NCBI GenBank assembly: GCA_015478895.1
Contig: JADMKK010000033.1
Coordinates: forward strand, 25,803-89,802
From: Comamonas sp.
GTDB taxonomy: Bacteria; Pseudomonadota; Gammaproteobacteria; Burkholderiales; Burkholderiaceae_C
Direction of reading: 5' to 3'
Length of the DNA stretch: 64,000 nt
The number at the start of each line of letters is the position of its first letter. Position 1 is the stretch's first letter. The notes under the pieces were generated by a model. That model was not told the DNA's origin. It was given only the letters and a program-made list of their open reading frames with translations, and searched no databases. Positions 47,469 through 56,375 of the stretch are shown piece after piece. Position numbers and translations under genes: made by a program.

Positions 47469-48056
47469 TTACATGCTGATCTTGTTAATCTTGCTGCCTT
47501 GCACGGACACACCCGCTTCCAGACCGGTATTGGTCAGCACATAGCTGCTGACTGGTGCGTTCATGGTGGCGGTGTCAATGCTGCCATTGGCACCTGCTTT
47601 GCCGACGGCAACGCCTGCATCAGCGCCGACTGACCAGCCATCGCTGTTGACAAACTTGTTGTAGGCATCCTGTGTGCTGAAGACATAGATCACCGCCTTG
47701 GATTGGCCACCGGCTTGCCAACCTACCGATGCCGCTGTCGTACTGTAGTAACCGCGCGATGTGCCATTGGAGCGCAACACACATTTGCCATGTTCTGCAC
47801 CAATGACGAAGCTGCCACCGATCACAGCAGGACAGACCAGCACGCCCTTGGCCTTGGCCACTTGCTCACGCGTACCAGGCATGGCGCTGTAGAGGCGGTT
47901 GAGCGAGGCGGTGGCCTGTGACTCCAGCTCGGCGCGGTTGGAAGGTGCGCTGCCCTGGCCTTGCGTCTGGCCTGTGGACGAGCAACCCACCATGACCAAA
48001 GAAGCTGCCAAACCGGATACCAGAGCAACGGAGCGCAGGGAAATAGACTTTTGCAT
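47469..48056 (-). CDS. YSC84/SYLF-domain lipoprotein
   Basis: The 195-residue product has a lipoprotein signal peptide with the lipobox MVGCSS (Cys25), then a spacer rich in Gln/Gly/Ser and a SYLF (YSC84-like) domain: LNRLYSAMPGTREQVAKAKGVLVCPAVIGGSFVIGAEHGKCVLR and AVIYVFSTQDAYNKFVNSDGWSVGADAGVAVGKAGANG. SYLF domains bind phosphoinositides in eukaryotes; the bacterial role is unknown, although these envelope lipoproteins are common in Burkholderiales. It is monocistronic, with a 303-base divergent region upstream. Confidence 0.9.
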   Translation of the reverse strand: MQKSISLRSVALVSGLAASLVMVGCSSTGQTQGQGSAPSNRAELESQATASLNRLYSAMPGTREQVAKAKGVLVCPAVIGGSFVIGAEHGKCVLRSNGTSRGYYSTTAASVGWQAGGQSKAVIYVFSTQDAYNKFVNSDGWSVGADAGVAVGKAGANGSIDTATMNAPVSSYVLTNTGLEAGVSVQGSKINKISM

Positions 48057-48359
48057 GGATGGAACCCTTTTAAAAAATTAAACAAAGGGCACACCGCAAG
48101 TTCATACAGCGATTTCCGCGTGACTTACGTATGTGACTGCAGTCATCCTAGAGGCACTATTTCTTGCGTAAACACGGTTTATCACACTCACAAAACTCAC
48201 CTACAGGGGTTGCGCAAGCAGTCCTTCACAACAGCAGCCCAAGCGCGTACAACGGCAAAGCCCCTAGAGCAAAACGGACCTGTCGTCGCGTTTTTTTGCC
48301 TTGTCTTTGCTAGGTTTTATACGGTTTAAATTGTTCGGGCTAGGTTTTACGCTGCCACC
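48057..48359. other. Divergent intergenic region between the SYLF lipoprotein and DoxX genes
   Basis: It must hold both promoters. Visible items are a perfect 12-base palindrome TGACTGCAGTCA (48134-48145), a possible operator, and a direct repeat GCTAGGTTTTA (48308-48318 and 48339-48349) close to the DoxX start. No coding or RNA gene is apparent. Confidence 0.4.
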
Positions 48360-48749
48360 ATGGACTTTTGGAAACACTTTCACCACCCGCGTGCCGCCAT
48401 GGTGCTGCTGCGCATCGCACTGGCGGTGCTGATGCTTTTTCATGGCTGGTCCAAAATTGCCCATGGCGTGGGCGGCATTGAGGCCATGCTGATTCAGGCA
48501 GGCCTGCCCGGCTTTCTGGCCTATGCCGTGTTTATTGGCGAAGTGCTGGCGCCTTTGTTGCTGCTGGTCGGTCTTTGGGTGGTGCCGGCGGCGCTCACCG
48601 TCGCGGCCAGTATGGTGGTGGCCTTGGTACTGGCACATGCCGGACACTTTTTCGATCTCAGCAGATCAGGCGGCTGGGCGCTGGAGCTGCAAGCCTTTTT
48701 TCTGATCACCGCGCTGGTGGTGGCTCTGGGGCACAGCCCCAACAAATAG
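48360..48749 (+). CDS. DoxX-family membrane protein
   Basis: The 129-residue integral membrane protein has about four helices and the DoxX-type start LLRIALAVLMLFHGWSKIAHGVGGIEAMLIQAGLPGFLAYAVFIGEVLAPLLLLVG. DoxX-like proteins are small quinol-linked or redox-associated membrane proteins; in most bacteria the function is undefined. The ATG at 48360 is unambiguous. It converges with the pseudouridine-synthase-like gene. Confidence 0.88.
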   Translation: MDFWKHFHHPRAAMVLLRIALAVLMLFHGWSKIAHGVGGIEAMLIQAGLPGFLAYAVFIGEVLAPLLLLVGLWVVPAALTVAASMVVALVLAHAGHFFDLSRSGGWALELQAFFLITALVVALGHSPNK

Positions 48750-48756
48750 GGGCGGG

Positions 48757-48787
48757 AAAAAGAGGGCTGAGCCCTCTTTGGTGTTTT
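48757..48787. terminator. Intrinsic terminator between doxX and the S4-domain gene
   Basis: AAAGAGGGCTGAGCCCTCTTT (48759-48779) is a symmetric hairpin flanked by A and T runs, serving the convergent genes on both sides. Confidence 0.75.
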
Positions 48788-49544
48788 AGAAGCGTTCCCA
48801 AGGCATGGTGTAGCGCCATTGCCCTTCTTCCAGCTTGGCCATGGAGATACGGCCCATGCGCAGGCGCTTCAACCCCAGCAAGCGCAGGCCGACGCCTGCG
48901 CACATGGCTTCGATTTCATCGGGGTAGATGCCCTTGAGCGCAAAACGCAAGCGGTTGTCGCTTTGCCAGCTCACTTTGATGCGCGGCAGGCGCTTACCCG
49001 GAATGGCCGTTCCGTCACACAGCTGCCCCAAACCTTGGACATCCAGCTTGCCTTCAACATGGGCAATGCACTCTTGCTCGATATACAGCGCCTCTTCGGT
49101 AAGCCTGCGCACCACGCGGCCATCCTGAGTAAAGACGGTCAGGCCGCTGGCGGGCACAGGAATCGGCTCCAGACACTGCAGATTCTGAAAATGCTTTTGC
49201 AGCATGCGCACCGGCGCAGGCGTATCGCCCTGGTTCCAGCGTTCTGGCACCAGCAAATCCAGCGCGCACAGCTTGCCGGTGCGTTGCACCGAATAATTGG
49301 CGGGTTTGTGCAGCAAGATGGTGACCGGGGGTACGGACTCGGGCTTGGCACCCGCTTTGACGGTGATGATCTGCTCGGGCAGCACGCGCGCACCCGCTTG
49401 CTCAACGGTCACGCCGTCCACCTGGACAGCGCCGGCTTCGATATACAGCTCGGCCTCGCCACGCGAGCATTGCAATTGGTCCGCCACCCGTTTGGACAGG
49501 CGCACCGTGTTGTCGTTGTTTTTAGGATTGGGGTTCGATGACAT
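48786..49544 (-). CDS. S4-domain pseudouridine synthase homologue lacking the catalytic aspartate
   Basis: The 252-residue product has the layout of the RsuA/RluB/RluF branch: an N-terminal S4 RNA-binding domain (about 14-65, VRLSKRVADQLQCSRGEAELYIEAGAVQVDG) and a synthase domain. At the active-site motif, where relatives read GRLDxxTxGLLLxTNDG, this protein reads EPIPVPASGLTVFTQDG, so the catalytic Asp position is Pro and the preceding Arg is also lost. It is either inactive or a pure RNA-binding factor. The rest of the fold (ISMAKLEEGQWRYTMPWE) looks maintained. It overlaps the upstream Nudix-MBL gene by 23 bases. Confidence 0.85.
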   Translation of the reverse strand: MSSNPNPKNNDNTVRLSKRVADQLQCSRGEAELYIEAGAVQVDGVTVEQAGARVLPEQIITVKAGAKPESVPPVTILLHKPANYSVQRTGKLCALDLLVPERWNQGDTPAPVRMLQKHFQNLQCLEPIPVPASGLTVFTQDGRVVRRLTEEALYIEQECIAHVEGKLDVQGLGQLCDGTAIPGKRLPRIKVSWQSDNRLRFALKGIYPDEIEAMCAGVGLRLLGLKRLRMGRISMAKLEEGQWRYTMPWERF

Positions 49545-51213
49545 GCAGCAAGCCTAAAGCACGAATGCGTTCCACGTGCGCAATCAGGCTTCTTTCGGCC
49601 AGTTTCCACAGCGCCGCGGGGGTGTCCGCATACGCCAGGGCCACCCATTCAGCGACCGATGCCTGCGGCTTTTGCTGCATGGCAGCAATGACCTTGGCCT
49701 CGCGCGCCAGGCGGTGCGCTTTGAGCTTGTGGATCACCGCCTGCGCTTGGCCCATCGCATGACCATGCGCAGGCAGCAAAAATTCCACCGACTGGTCTGC
49801 ACAGATCGCGGCCAGCTTGTCCAGACTGTCGATGTAATCTGCCATATTGCCGTCAGGCGTGTCGATGATGGTGGTGCTGCCGTTGAGCACATGGTCGCCC
49901 GTAAACAGCAGCGCATCTTCTTCGAGCAGCAGACAGATGTGATTGGCAGCATGCCCCGGCGTGTAAATCACGCGCAAACTGTGTGGAAAGTTTGGAGTGT
50001 TTTTGGCGTCTAGCCCTTGTGCATCAACGGTCAGGCGCTCTCCATCTTGCAGCACCACATCAGGCACAAAATGGCTGTTGGCGCGGGCCGTCGTCGCAGA
50101 AGGCACGCCGTAAATCAGCGGTTTGGCGTGGCCTTGCTCTACACACAAAGCCTGCAGCAAGAACGCTCCGGGTGAGTGGTCAGCATGGGAATGGGTGCAG
50201 ACAATATGGCAAATGTGACCGCCTGCGGCATCCAGCACACGCTGCACGTGCCTTGCATCGGCCGGGCCGGGGTCAATGGCAATATAGCCCGTGGCGGCAT
50301 CGCCCACCAGATAACTGTTGGTACCGGGGCCGGTCATCACATTGGCATTGGGTGCCGTCAAACGCAGCAGATTTTTGCGCAGCGGCACGGCCTTTTCGCT
50401 TTGCCAGTCAATGCAATGCACGATTTGCCCATCGGGGCTGACCATGCAGACTTCGCCATAGGCAGACTCGCTCTCAATCACCGATTTTTCTTTGCTGTCC
50501 TGCAGTGCAAAACGTGGCTCGTGCGACCACATCGGCCCTTCGCCGGCTTTGTGCAAAATTTCTGCCGTATTCTGGAATTTGGCCAAGTAGGCCAGCGTAC
50601 GCACGGTCGGCAGCATCATGGGCATGCGCTGAGATTGGTGCTGTGCCAAGGCGTATTGCGGCTCTACCCAGACCGCTTCAAACTGTTCACGGTTATCAGG
50701 CACCGGCATCTGCCCTTGCGGCATGCGCGCTACAAAAAATGGCACGGCAAAACGTTTGGGCAGATGGGGCGGCGCGGTGAAATGGCCCACTTGCCACAGT
50801 GCATCCACACACAGTTGCAATTGACGGGCCTGTAACTGCGGCCAAAGCGGCGCGTGGCGGTCCAGTGCATCCACATCGGCCTGGGTGGCTGCGCTGCCAT
50901 CAGCATGTACGGCCAGCAGCAAGCCCATTTCTTCCATCGTTTCCCGCAGCGCGGCCACGGCCGCCGTGCGCATTTCGACAGAAAGGCCGTCGCGGCCTCG
51001 CACCACACTGTCGCCAGCTTCTGCATCCTGCGGCTCAATACCTCCGCCAGGAAAGACATACATGCCCGGCGCAAAGCTGGCAGTTTCTGCGCGCCGCGTC
51101 ATAAGCACTTCCCAGCCTCCTTCAGTCCTGTCGCGCAGCAACAGCAAAGTCGAAGCAAGCAGCGGTGTGGCAGGCACACGCTGAGGATGGAGCAAAAGTT
51201 CTGGGCGCAGCAT
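49522..51213 (-). CDS. Nudix hydrolase - metallo-beta-lactamase fusion protein
   Basis: The 563-residue protein joins two hydrolase domains. Residues about 10-230 form a Nudix-type domain with FAPGMYVFPGGGIEP and ALRETMEEMGLLL; the Nudix box carries an insertion between GGGIEP and RETMEE. Residues about 280-500 form a metallo-beta-lactamase fold with THSHADHSPG (HxHxDH), VIYTPGHAANH and LFTGDHVLNG, similar to LACTB2-like ribonucleases or glyoxalase II relatives. A winged-helix-like tail follows. The ATG at 51213 was chosen over an ATG at 51273. A possible copy of the palindromic repeat at 50000-50040 encodes the linker DAQGLDAKNTPN. Confidence 0.87.
   Translation of the reverse strand: MLRPELLLHPQRVPATPLLASTLLLLRDRTEGGWEVLMTRRAETASFAPGMYVFPGGGIEPQDAEAGDSVVRGRDGLSVEMRTAAVAALRETMEEMGLLLAVHADGSAATQADVDALDRHAPLWPQLQARQLQLCVDALWQVGHFTAPPHLPKRFAVPFFVARMPQGQMPVPDNREQFEAVWVEPQYALAQHQSQRMPMMLPTVRTLAYLAKFQNTAEILHKAGEGPMWSHEPRFALQDSKEKSVIESESAYGEVCMVSPDGQIVHCIDWQSEKAVPLRKNLLRLTAPNANVMTGPGTNSYLVGDAATGYIAIDPGPADARHVQRVLDAAGGHICHIVCTHSHADHSPGAFLLQALCVEQGHAKPLIYGVPSATTARANSHFVPDVVLQDGERLTVDAQGLDAKNTPNFPHSLRVIYTPGHAANHICLLLEEDALLFTGDHVLNGSTTIIDTPDGNMADYIDSLDKLAAICADQSVEFLLPAHGHAMGQAQAVIHKLKAHRLAREAKVIAAMQQKPQASVAEWVALAYADTPAALWKLAERSLIAHVERIRALGLLHVIEPQS
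50000..50040. repeat. Palindromic repeat copy inside the Nudix-MBL gene
   Basis: TTTTGGCGTCTAGCCCTT (50001-50018) followed by GTGCATCAACGGTCAGGCGCT matches the intergenic element at 39.9 kb at most positions. It is read in frame on the minus strand as a loop of the metallo-beta-lactamase domain. Confidence 0.45.
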
Positions 51214-51369
51214 GGCCGCATTATTGGTGCAGCCATGCCGCGCGACTGTCACCTGCACAACCTGAGGCCCCAACGACTACATGCTGACCCACATATGCAC
51301 ATACACGAATCTTATGTAGACCGCTGCACAATGCGCGGCATTGATACCTATTAGAGACGAGTTGCTCCC

Positions 51370-52371
51370 ATGATCCGCTTCGCCCGCCGCACCTTGCTGA
51401 GTTCTGCCGCTGCAGCCTTTGTTCTAGCCGCCAGCCCTGCTGTCATGGCGGAAACTGCGGCATGGCCTGTACAGCCCATTACCATGATGATGACCTTCAA
51501 CGCAGGCTCGGGCGTGGATGTGGTGGCGCGCCTGATTCAGGAGCCCGTTTCCAAGATTCTGGGCCAGCCCATCATCATTGATTACAAGCCCGGAGCGGCT
51601 GGCAACATCGCCAGCGAATACGTCTCGCGCGCCAAGCCCGATGGCTATACCTTTGTGTTTGGCACAGCAGCCACGCATGGCACCAATGCAGCCCTCTACG
51701 CCAAGCTGCCGTTTGATGTGGAAGCGGACTTCACCCCCGTCAGCCCCGTGGTGACTGTGTCGAACGTGCTGACCATCAATCCCGAGGTCATCAAGGTCAA
51801 CAACCTCAAAGAGTTTGTTGCTGAGATCAAGGCCCACCCTGGCAAGTACAACTTTGCATCAACAGGCAACGGCACCGGCACCCACATGGCATTTGCCGAA
51901 CTGAACTGGCGCCTGGGGCTGGACATGGTGCATGTGCCCTACAAGGGCGGCCCGGATGCCATCACCGGCGTGCTGCGCGGTGAAACCTGCTGCATCATGA
52001 ACCAGGTACAAACCGTGCTGCCGCATGTGAAATCCGGCAAGCTCAAGATGATTGCCGCCTCTACCGCCGAGCGCATCAAGGCTGTGCCCGATGTGCAACC
52101 CGTGGCCGAAAGCGGCTTGCCCGGCACCAAGAATTTTGACAGCGCGATCTGGTTTGGCATCTTTGCCCCGAAGAACACGCCGGCGCCCATCGTTGCCAAG
52201 TTCAACGCCGCCGTGCAGCAAGCGCTGCAACAGCCAGAAATTCGCGAACGTCTGGAGAGCACGGGCAACAGCCTGCGCCTGGAAAGCCCTGAAAAATTCA
52301 AACAAACCGTGCATGACAACCGAAAAAGCCAGGCAGAGATCGTCAAAGCGGCGAACATCGTGAACCAGTAA
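51370..52371 (+). CDS. Bug-family periplasmic solute-binding protein (tripartite tricarboxylate transporter type)
   Basis: The 333-residue product has a signal peptide (cleaved after VMA near residue 27) and the Bug fold: WPVQPITMMMTFNAGSGVDVVARLIQEPVSKILGQPIIIDYKPGAAGNIASEYVSRAKPDGYTFVFG at the start, VPYKGGPDAITGVLRGE in the middle, and IWFGIFAPKNTPAPIVAKFNAAVQQAL near the end. These bind carboxylates or other small acids for TTT transporters; Burkholderiales carry dozens, mostly orphans. No TctA/TctB is nearby, so the ligand is unknown. Confidence 0.93.
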   Translation: MIRFARRTLLSSAAAAFVLAASPAVMAETAAWPVQPITMMMTFNAGSGVDVVARLIQEPVSKILGQPIIIDYKPGAAGNIASEYVSRAKPDGYTFVFGTAATHGTNAALYAKLPFDVEADFTPVSPVVTVSNVLTINPEVIKVNNLKEFVAEIKAHPGKYNFASTGNGTGTHMAFAELNWRLGLDMVHVPYKGGPDAITGVLRGETCCIMNQVQTVLPHVKSGKLKMIAASTAERIKAVPDVQPVAESGLPGTKNFDSAIWFGIFAPKNTPAPIVAKFNAAVQQALQQPEIRERLESTGNSLRLESPEKFKQTVHDNRKSQAEIVKAANIVNQ

Positions 52372-52393
52372 ACAGTAAGTACTGACCACAGAC

Positions 52394-52424
52394 ACAAAAA
52401 AACCGCCTTGATAGCGGTTTTTTG
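52394..52424. terminator. Bidirectional terminator between the Bug gene and rnpB
   Basis: AAAAAAACCGCC TTGATA (G)GCGGTTTTTT forms a stem with A and T runs on both sides. It can end the plus-strand Bug gene and the minus-strand rnpB. Confidence 0.85.
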
Positions 52425-52450
52425 TTGCGGCAATCGCAGATATTCAAAGT

Positions 52451-52789
52451 GTGAAGTTCGCCGATAAGCCGGATTCTGTGCACAGCGGTTGCCCGCTGCG
52501 TGACCGTCATTACTCTGGGCTGGGAGTCGCCCCACCAGCTCGATGCTACCTACCCGCACACTCCGGGGGCCCCGTCAACGTGTGCCTACTTGGTATTGCT
52601 GCGCGTAGAGATTGCCCGTTTCACCCTGTCCGGTTTACCTTGCGGTACGCCTGACAGACTCGTCTCTGTTGCTCTGATCCTCACCTCACGGTGGACAGCC
52701 GTTAGCTGCTACGCTGCCCTATGCAGTCCGGACGTTCCTCCAGTGCCTTGTTTCCAAGATTGCACCAGCGACAGTCTGGCAAACTTCAC
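52451..52789 (-). ncRNA. rnpB: RNase P RNA
   Basis: The catalytic RNA of RNase P, about 339 bases on the minus strand. Its 5' end GTGAAGTTTGCC pairs with the 3' end GGCGAACTTCAC (helix P1). Conserved blocks are GAGGAACGTCCGGACTGC with CATAGGGCAG (P3/P4 region), CCGTGAGGTGAGGATCAGAGCAACAGAGA, and AGAATCCGGCTTATCGGC at the 3' end. A type A bacterial structure is implied. A good promoter sits directly upstream and a terminator lies beyond the 3' end. Confidence 0.95.
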
Positions 52790-52796
52790 CGCGCCG

Positions 52797-52825
52797 ATTA
52801 TGACCGATGGACGGCACGCTTTCAG
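52797..52825 (-). promoter_or_regulatory. Predicted sigma-70 promoter of rnpB
   Basis: On the minus strand CTGAAA (-35, 52820-52825), 17 bases, CATAAT (-10, 52797-52802). The predicted start is about 7 bases on, at the first base of RNase P RNA. The -35 overlaps the stop codon of the small membrane-protein gene. Confidence 0.7.
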
Positions 52826-52992
52826 GGGCGCGCCGAAAGCACCTGGATGTCGTAGACGATGACGCCCATGACGCCGAGCACGCCCAGCATCATCAGCCCA
52901 CCGCCCCAACGCGTGTCGCGGTAGGAAAACCCCACCAGCAGTGCCACGCAGGCGATGGACATGGCGATCATGTTGAAGTGCAAAAGTGACAT
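52822..52992 (-). CDS. Small membrane protein (56 aa)
   Basis: A 56-residue protein with two hydrophobic segments (about 5-22 and 31-50) around a charged turn (SYRDTRWGG). The ATG at 52992 has AGGA about 8 bases upstream; a longer frame from 53028 is less likely. No family is recognised. The stop lies over the rnpB promoter, so expression of the two may interact. Confidence 0.6.
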   Translation of the reverse strand: MSLLHFNMIAMSIACVALLVGFSYRDTRWGGGLMMLGVLGVMGVIVYDIQVLSARP

Positions 52993-53198
52993 GGGTGGGT
53001 TCCTACGAATCGATGAAGGCAACAACAAGTATCCGCGCAGTCTGCTGATTCCCTTGCATTCGCGAGCATGTCCTAATCAAACAGTGCGCTTATCCAGGCG
53101 CCGGCACAGGGCGTGCGGCATATCCATATCACTCGCGGTAGGAACAAGTACGCCAGAATGTGTTTTTCCGTTCCGATTCGATCCCTCAAGGAGACGCC

Positions 53199-54119
53199 AT
53201 GAAATTTGACAACATCCTGCAATCCATTGGCAATACGCCGGTGATCCGCATGAACCGCGTGTTTGGCGCTGGCGCCAATGTGTGGATCAAGTCCGAGCGC
53301 AGCAACCCCGGTGGTTCTATCAAAGACCGCATCGCTTTGTCCATGGTGGAAGCGGCTGAAAAAACGGGCGCTTTGCAGCCTGGCGGCACCATCATTGAAC
53401 CCACCAGTGGCAACACCGGCGTGGGTTTGGCCTTGGTGGCAGCGGTCAAGGGCTACAAGCTGATCTTAGTGATGCCCGAGAGCATGAGCATTGAGCGCCG
53501 TCGCCTGATGCTGGCCTACGGTGCCAAGTTTGACCTGACGCCCAAAGAAAAAGGCATGAAGGGCGCGATTGCCCGCGCCGAAGAACTGGCCGCGCAAACG
53601 CCCGGCGCGTGGATTCCGCAGCAGTTTGAAAACCCTGCCAACGTGGCCATCCACGAAACCACGACGGCCCAGGAAATTCTGGCCGATTTCCCCGAAGGTA
53701 TCGATGTACTGATTACCGGCGTGGGCACGGGCGGCCACTTGACAGGCGTAGCCAAGGTGCTCAAGGCCAAATTTCCGAATTTGAAAGTGTTTGCGGTCGA
53801 GCCCGCTGCATCGCCCGTGATCTCGGGCGGCGCCCCAGCACCCCACCCGATTCAGGGCATTGGCGCGGGTTTCATTCCCAAGAACCTGGATGTATCGCTG
53901 CTCGACGGCGTGATTCAAGTGGAAGGCGAACCCGCCCGCGAATACGCGCGCCGCGCAGCTGCTGAAGAAGGTCTGCTGGTCGGCATCTCCTCAGGTGCCA
54001 CTTTGGCCGCCATTGCCCAGAAGCTGGCCGAACTGCCTGCGGGCACCAAGGTGCTGGGCTTTGCCTATGACACGGGGGAGCGTTACCTCTCCGTCGAAGG
54101 CTTTTTGCCCAACGCCTAA
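53199..54119 (+). CDS. cysK: Cysteine synthase A (O-acetylserine sulfhydrylase)
   Basis: CysK makes cysteine from O-acetylserine and sulfide with pyridoxal phosphate. The 306-residue product has the PLP lysine in [10 protein letters not shown] (near 42), the substrate loop [30 protein letters not shown], and the C-terminal [10 protein letters not shown] and [11 protein letters not shown]. The motif layout favours CysK over CysM. The ATG at 53199 has AAGGAG nine bases upstream; in-frame sequence from 53160 is non-coding. It is monocistronic with a terminator after it. Confidence 0.96.
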   Translation: MKFDNILQSIGNTPVIRMNRVFGAGANVWIKSERSNPGGSIKDRIALSMVEAAEKTGALQPGGTIIEPTSGNTGVGLALVAAVKGYKLILVMPESMSIERRRLMLAYGAKFDLTPKEKGMKGAIARAEELAAQTPGAWIPQQFENPANVAIHETTTAQEILADFPEGIDVLITGVGTGGHLTGVAKVLKAKFPNLKVFAVEPAASPVISGGAPAPHPIQGIGAGFIPKNLDVSLLDGVIQVEGEPAREYARRAAAEEGLLVGISSGATLAAIAQKLAELPAGTKVLGFAYDTGERYLSVEGFLPNA

Positions 54120-54141
54120 GCACCGTTGCAATCTGCCCCCG

Positions 54142-54174
54142 GCCACTGTGCGCAAGCCCAGTGGCTTTTTATTT
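54142..54174 (+). terminator. Intrinsic terminator after cysK
   Basis: GCCACTG (54142-54148) pairs with CAGTGGC (54159-54165), followed by TTTTTATTT. Confidence 0.85.
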
Positions 54175-54204
54175 GGTATCTGGCATCTGGTATTTATGGG
54201 GTAT

Positions 54205-54305
54205 TTATTTGATAGCTACCAGCCATTGCAGATTAACGATTACAAATACAAAACACAGTGAACGTGTTTTGAATCAACGGCAAGTTGCTCACTTTATTGA
54301 AGACG
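54205..54305. repeat. Long-form palindromic intergenic repeat
   Basis: Outer arms GATAGCTACCAGCCATTG and CAACGGCAAGTTGCTCAC are imperfectly complementary. An inner perfect pair AAAACAC / GTGTTTT lies at 54250-54256 and 54264-54270. It is in the cysK-ABC exporter gap. Confidence 0.65.
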
Positions 54306-54369
54306 CCAACCTTAGTCCTGCGCGTTTACAAAGGCTGCCCTAACATCAGCCGACCAAGGAGTTGTCATC

Positions 54370-56214
54370 TTGTTCGGACTATTTGAAACACGCATCCCCC
54401 CCTATCCCACGGCCGAGCCCACACTGCCACCCACGGGCTTTATCGCCTTTTTGTGGGACTGCACACGCGGCATGCGTGGCTGGATTTTGCTGCTGACGCT
54501 GGCCAGTGCGGCACTGTCCATTTACGAAGCCTTTTTGTTTGCCGTGATGAGCTATGTGGTGGACTGGCTGTCCACTACGCCCGTGGCAGATTTCTGGCAA
54601 GTGCAACGCGGCAGCTTGCTGGGCATTGCCGCCATTTTGCTGGGCAGTGTCGCCTTGCTGGCGCTGCAAACCATGGTCAAGCACCAGGTGCTGGCCATCA
54701 ATTTTCCGATGCGCATGCGCTGGGTCTTCCACCGGCTGATGCTGGGGCAGAGCATGTCGTTCTATGCGGATGAGTTTGCCGGCCGCATCACCACCAAAAT
54801 CATGCAAACCGCACTGGCGGTGCGCGAGGTGGTGTTCATCATTGTGGAAGTGCTGGTCGGCGTGGGGGTGTTCTTTGTCAGCATCTTGCTGCTGGCGGGC
54901 AGCTTTGATCTGAGCATGCTGGCACCCTTTGGCCTGTGGCTGCTGGCCTACATTGGCGCATGCTGGTACTTTGTGCCGCGCCTGGGCAAGATTGGCAAAG
55001 CGCAGGCCGATGCGCGCTCGCTCATGACCGGCCGTGTCACCGACGCCTACACCAACATTGCCACCATCAAACTGTTTGCCCACACGCGCCGCGAAGCTGA
55101 ATACGCACGCAGCGCCATGGACGATTTCAAGGTCACGGGCTATGCGCAGATGCGCCTGGTCAGCCAGTTTGAAATCACCAACCAGATTCTCATTACCGGT
55201 TTGCTGCTCAGCAGCTCAGGCCTTGCGCTGTGGCTGTGGACGCACGGTGAAGTCGGCGCTGGCGTGGTGGCCGCAGTGATTGCCATGGCGCTGCGCGTGG
55301 CGGGCTATTCACACTGGGTGATGTGGCAGATGACAGGTTTGTTCGAGAACATCGGCACCATCCAGGACGGCATCACCACGCTGTCCAAACCGCGCACCAT
55401 CGTGGATGCGCCCAACGCCCAGCCGCTGCTGGTGCCGCAGGGTGCGATTGCGTTTGAGAATCTGAGTTTCGGCTACAAAGAGGGCGGCAAGAAAATAATT
55501 GATGGCCTGGATCTGTACATTCGCCCCGGCGAGCGCATTGGCCTGATTGGCCGCTCAGGCGCGGGCAAATCGACGCTAGTGAACTTGCTGCTGCGCTTTC
55601 ATGAGGCGCAAGGTGGCCGTATCACCATTGATGGCCAAGACATTACCCAAGTTGCGCAAGACAGCCTGCGCAGCGCGATTGGCATGGTGACGCAAGACAC
55701 TTCGCTGCTGCACCGTTCCATGCGCGAGAACATCCTCTATGGCCGACCCGATGCGACTGAGGCGCAAATGCTGGCAGCCACCGAACGCGCACAGGCGGCT
55801 GAATTTATCGACAGTCTGACCGACCGCCATGGCCGCAGTGGCTATGACGCGCAGGTGGGCGAGCGCGGGGTGAAGCTGTCTGGCGGCCAACGCCAGCGCG
55901 TGGCCATTGCGCGTGTGATGCTCAAAGACGCGCCGATCTTGCTGCTCGACGAAGCCACCAGCGCCTTGGACAGTGAAGTGGAGGCCGCGATTCAGCAAAG
56001 CCTGGACACGCTGATGGAAGGCAAGACCGTCATTGCAATTGCGCACCGGCTGTCTACCATTGCCGCCATGGATCGCCTGATCGTCATGGACAAAGGTCGC
56101 ATCATGGAAGAAGGCTCACATCAGCAACTGCTGCAGCTGGGCGGCATTTACGCCAAGCTGTGGGCGCACCAAAGTGGGGGCTTTTTAAGTGAACCGCTGG
56201 AGGGCAGCCTGTGA
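54370..56214 (+). CDS. ABC-type multidrug/lipid exporter (fused permease-ATPase)
   Basis: The 614-residue half-transporter has six predicted membrane helices in the first 320 residues and a C-terminal ATPase: Walker A GRSGAGKST near residue 395, Q-loop VTQDTSLLHRS, signature LSGGQRQRVAIARVML, Walker B ILLLDEATSALDSE, and the switch His in AIAHRLSTI. It resembles the MsbA/LmrA-like exporters; the substrate is unknown. The start is a TTG at 54370 with a strong AAGGAG ribosome site nine bases upstream and no nearby ATG alternative. Confidence 0.92.
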   Translation: MFGLFETRIPPYPTAEPTLPPTGFIAFLWDCTRGMRGWILLLTLASAALSIYEAFLFAVMSYVVDWLSTTPVADFWQVQRGSLLGIAAILLGSVALLALQTMVKHQVLAINFPMRMRWVFHRLMLGQSMSFYADEFAGRITTKIMQTALAVREVVFIIVEVLVGVGVFFVSILLLAGSFDLSMLAPFGLWLLAYIGACWYFVPRLGKIGKAQADARSLMTGRVTDAYTNIATIKLFAHTRREAEYARSAMDDFKVTGYAQMRLVSQFEITNQILITGLLLSSSGLALWLWTHGEVGAGVVAAVIAMALRVAGYSHWVMWQMTGLFENIGTIQDGITTLSKPRTIVDAPNAQPLLVPQGAIAFENLSFGYKEGGKKIIDGLDLYIRPGERIGLIGRSGAGKSTLVNLLLRFHEAQGGRITIDGQDITQVAQDSLRSAIGMVTQDTSLLHRSMRENILYGRPDATEAQMLAATERAQAAEFIDSLTDRHGRSGYDAQVGERGVKLSGGQRQRVAIARVMLKDAPILLLDEATSALDSEVEAAIQQSLDTLMEGKTVIAIAHRLSTIAAMDRLIVMDKGRIMEEGSHQQLLQLGGIYAKLWAHQSGGFLSEPLEGSL

Positions 56215-56375
56215 TCCGCCCTCCAAACTTGATCCAACGCAAACGAGCGCCACGACCAGCACACGGAGCCGATGAGCGGTTATCCCTCTAGAGCCGCCCT
56301 CCCTAGTATGTAGCGCTGCCTAGAAGTTGGGGGCTGCCCTCTCCCAGCCACGGCCCCTGACCGAAGGAACGCTCC

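Noticed and set aside
52500..52862. Plus-strand open frames across the rnpB locus
   Set aside because: The region is occupied by RNase P RNA on the minus strand; the frames have no coding character.
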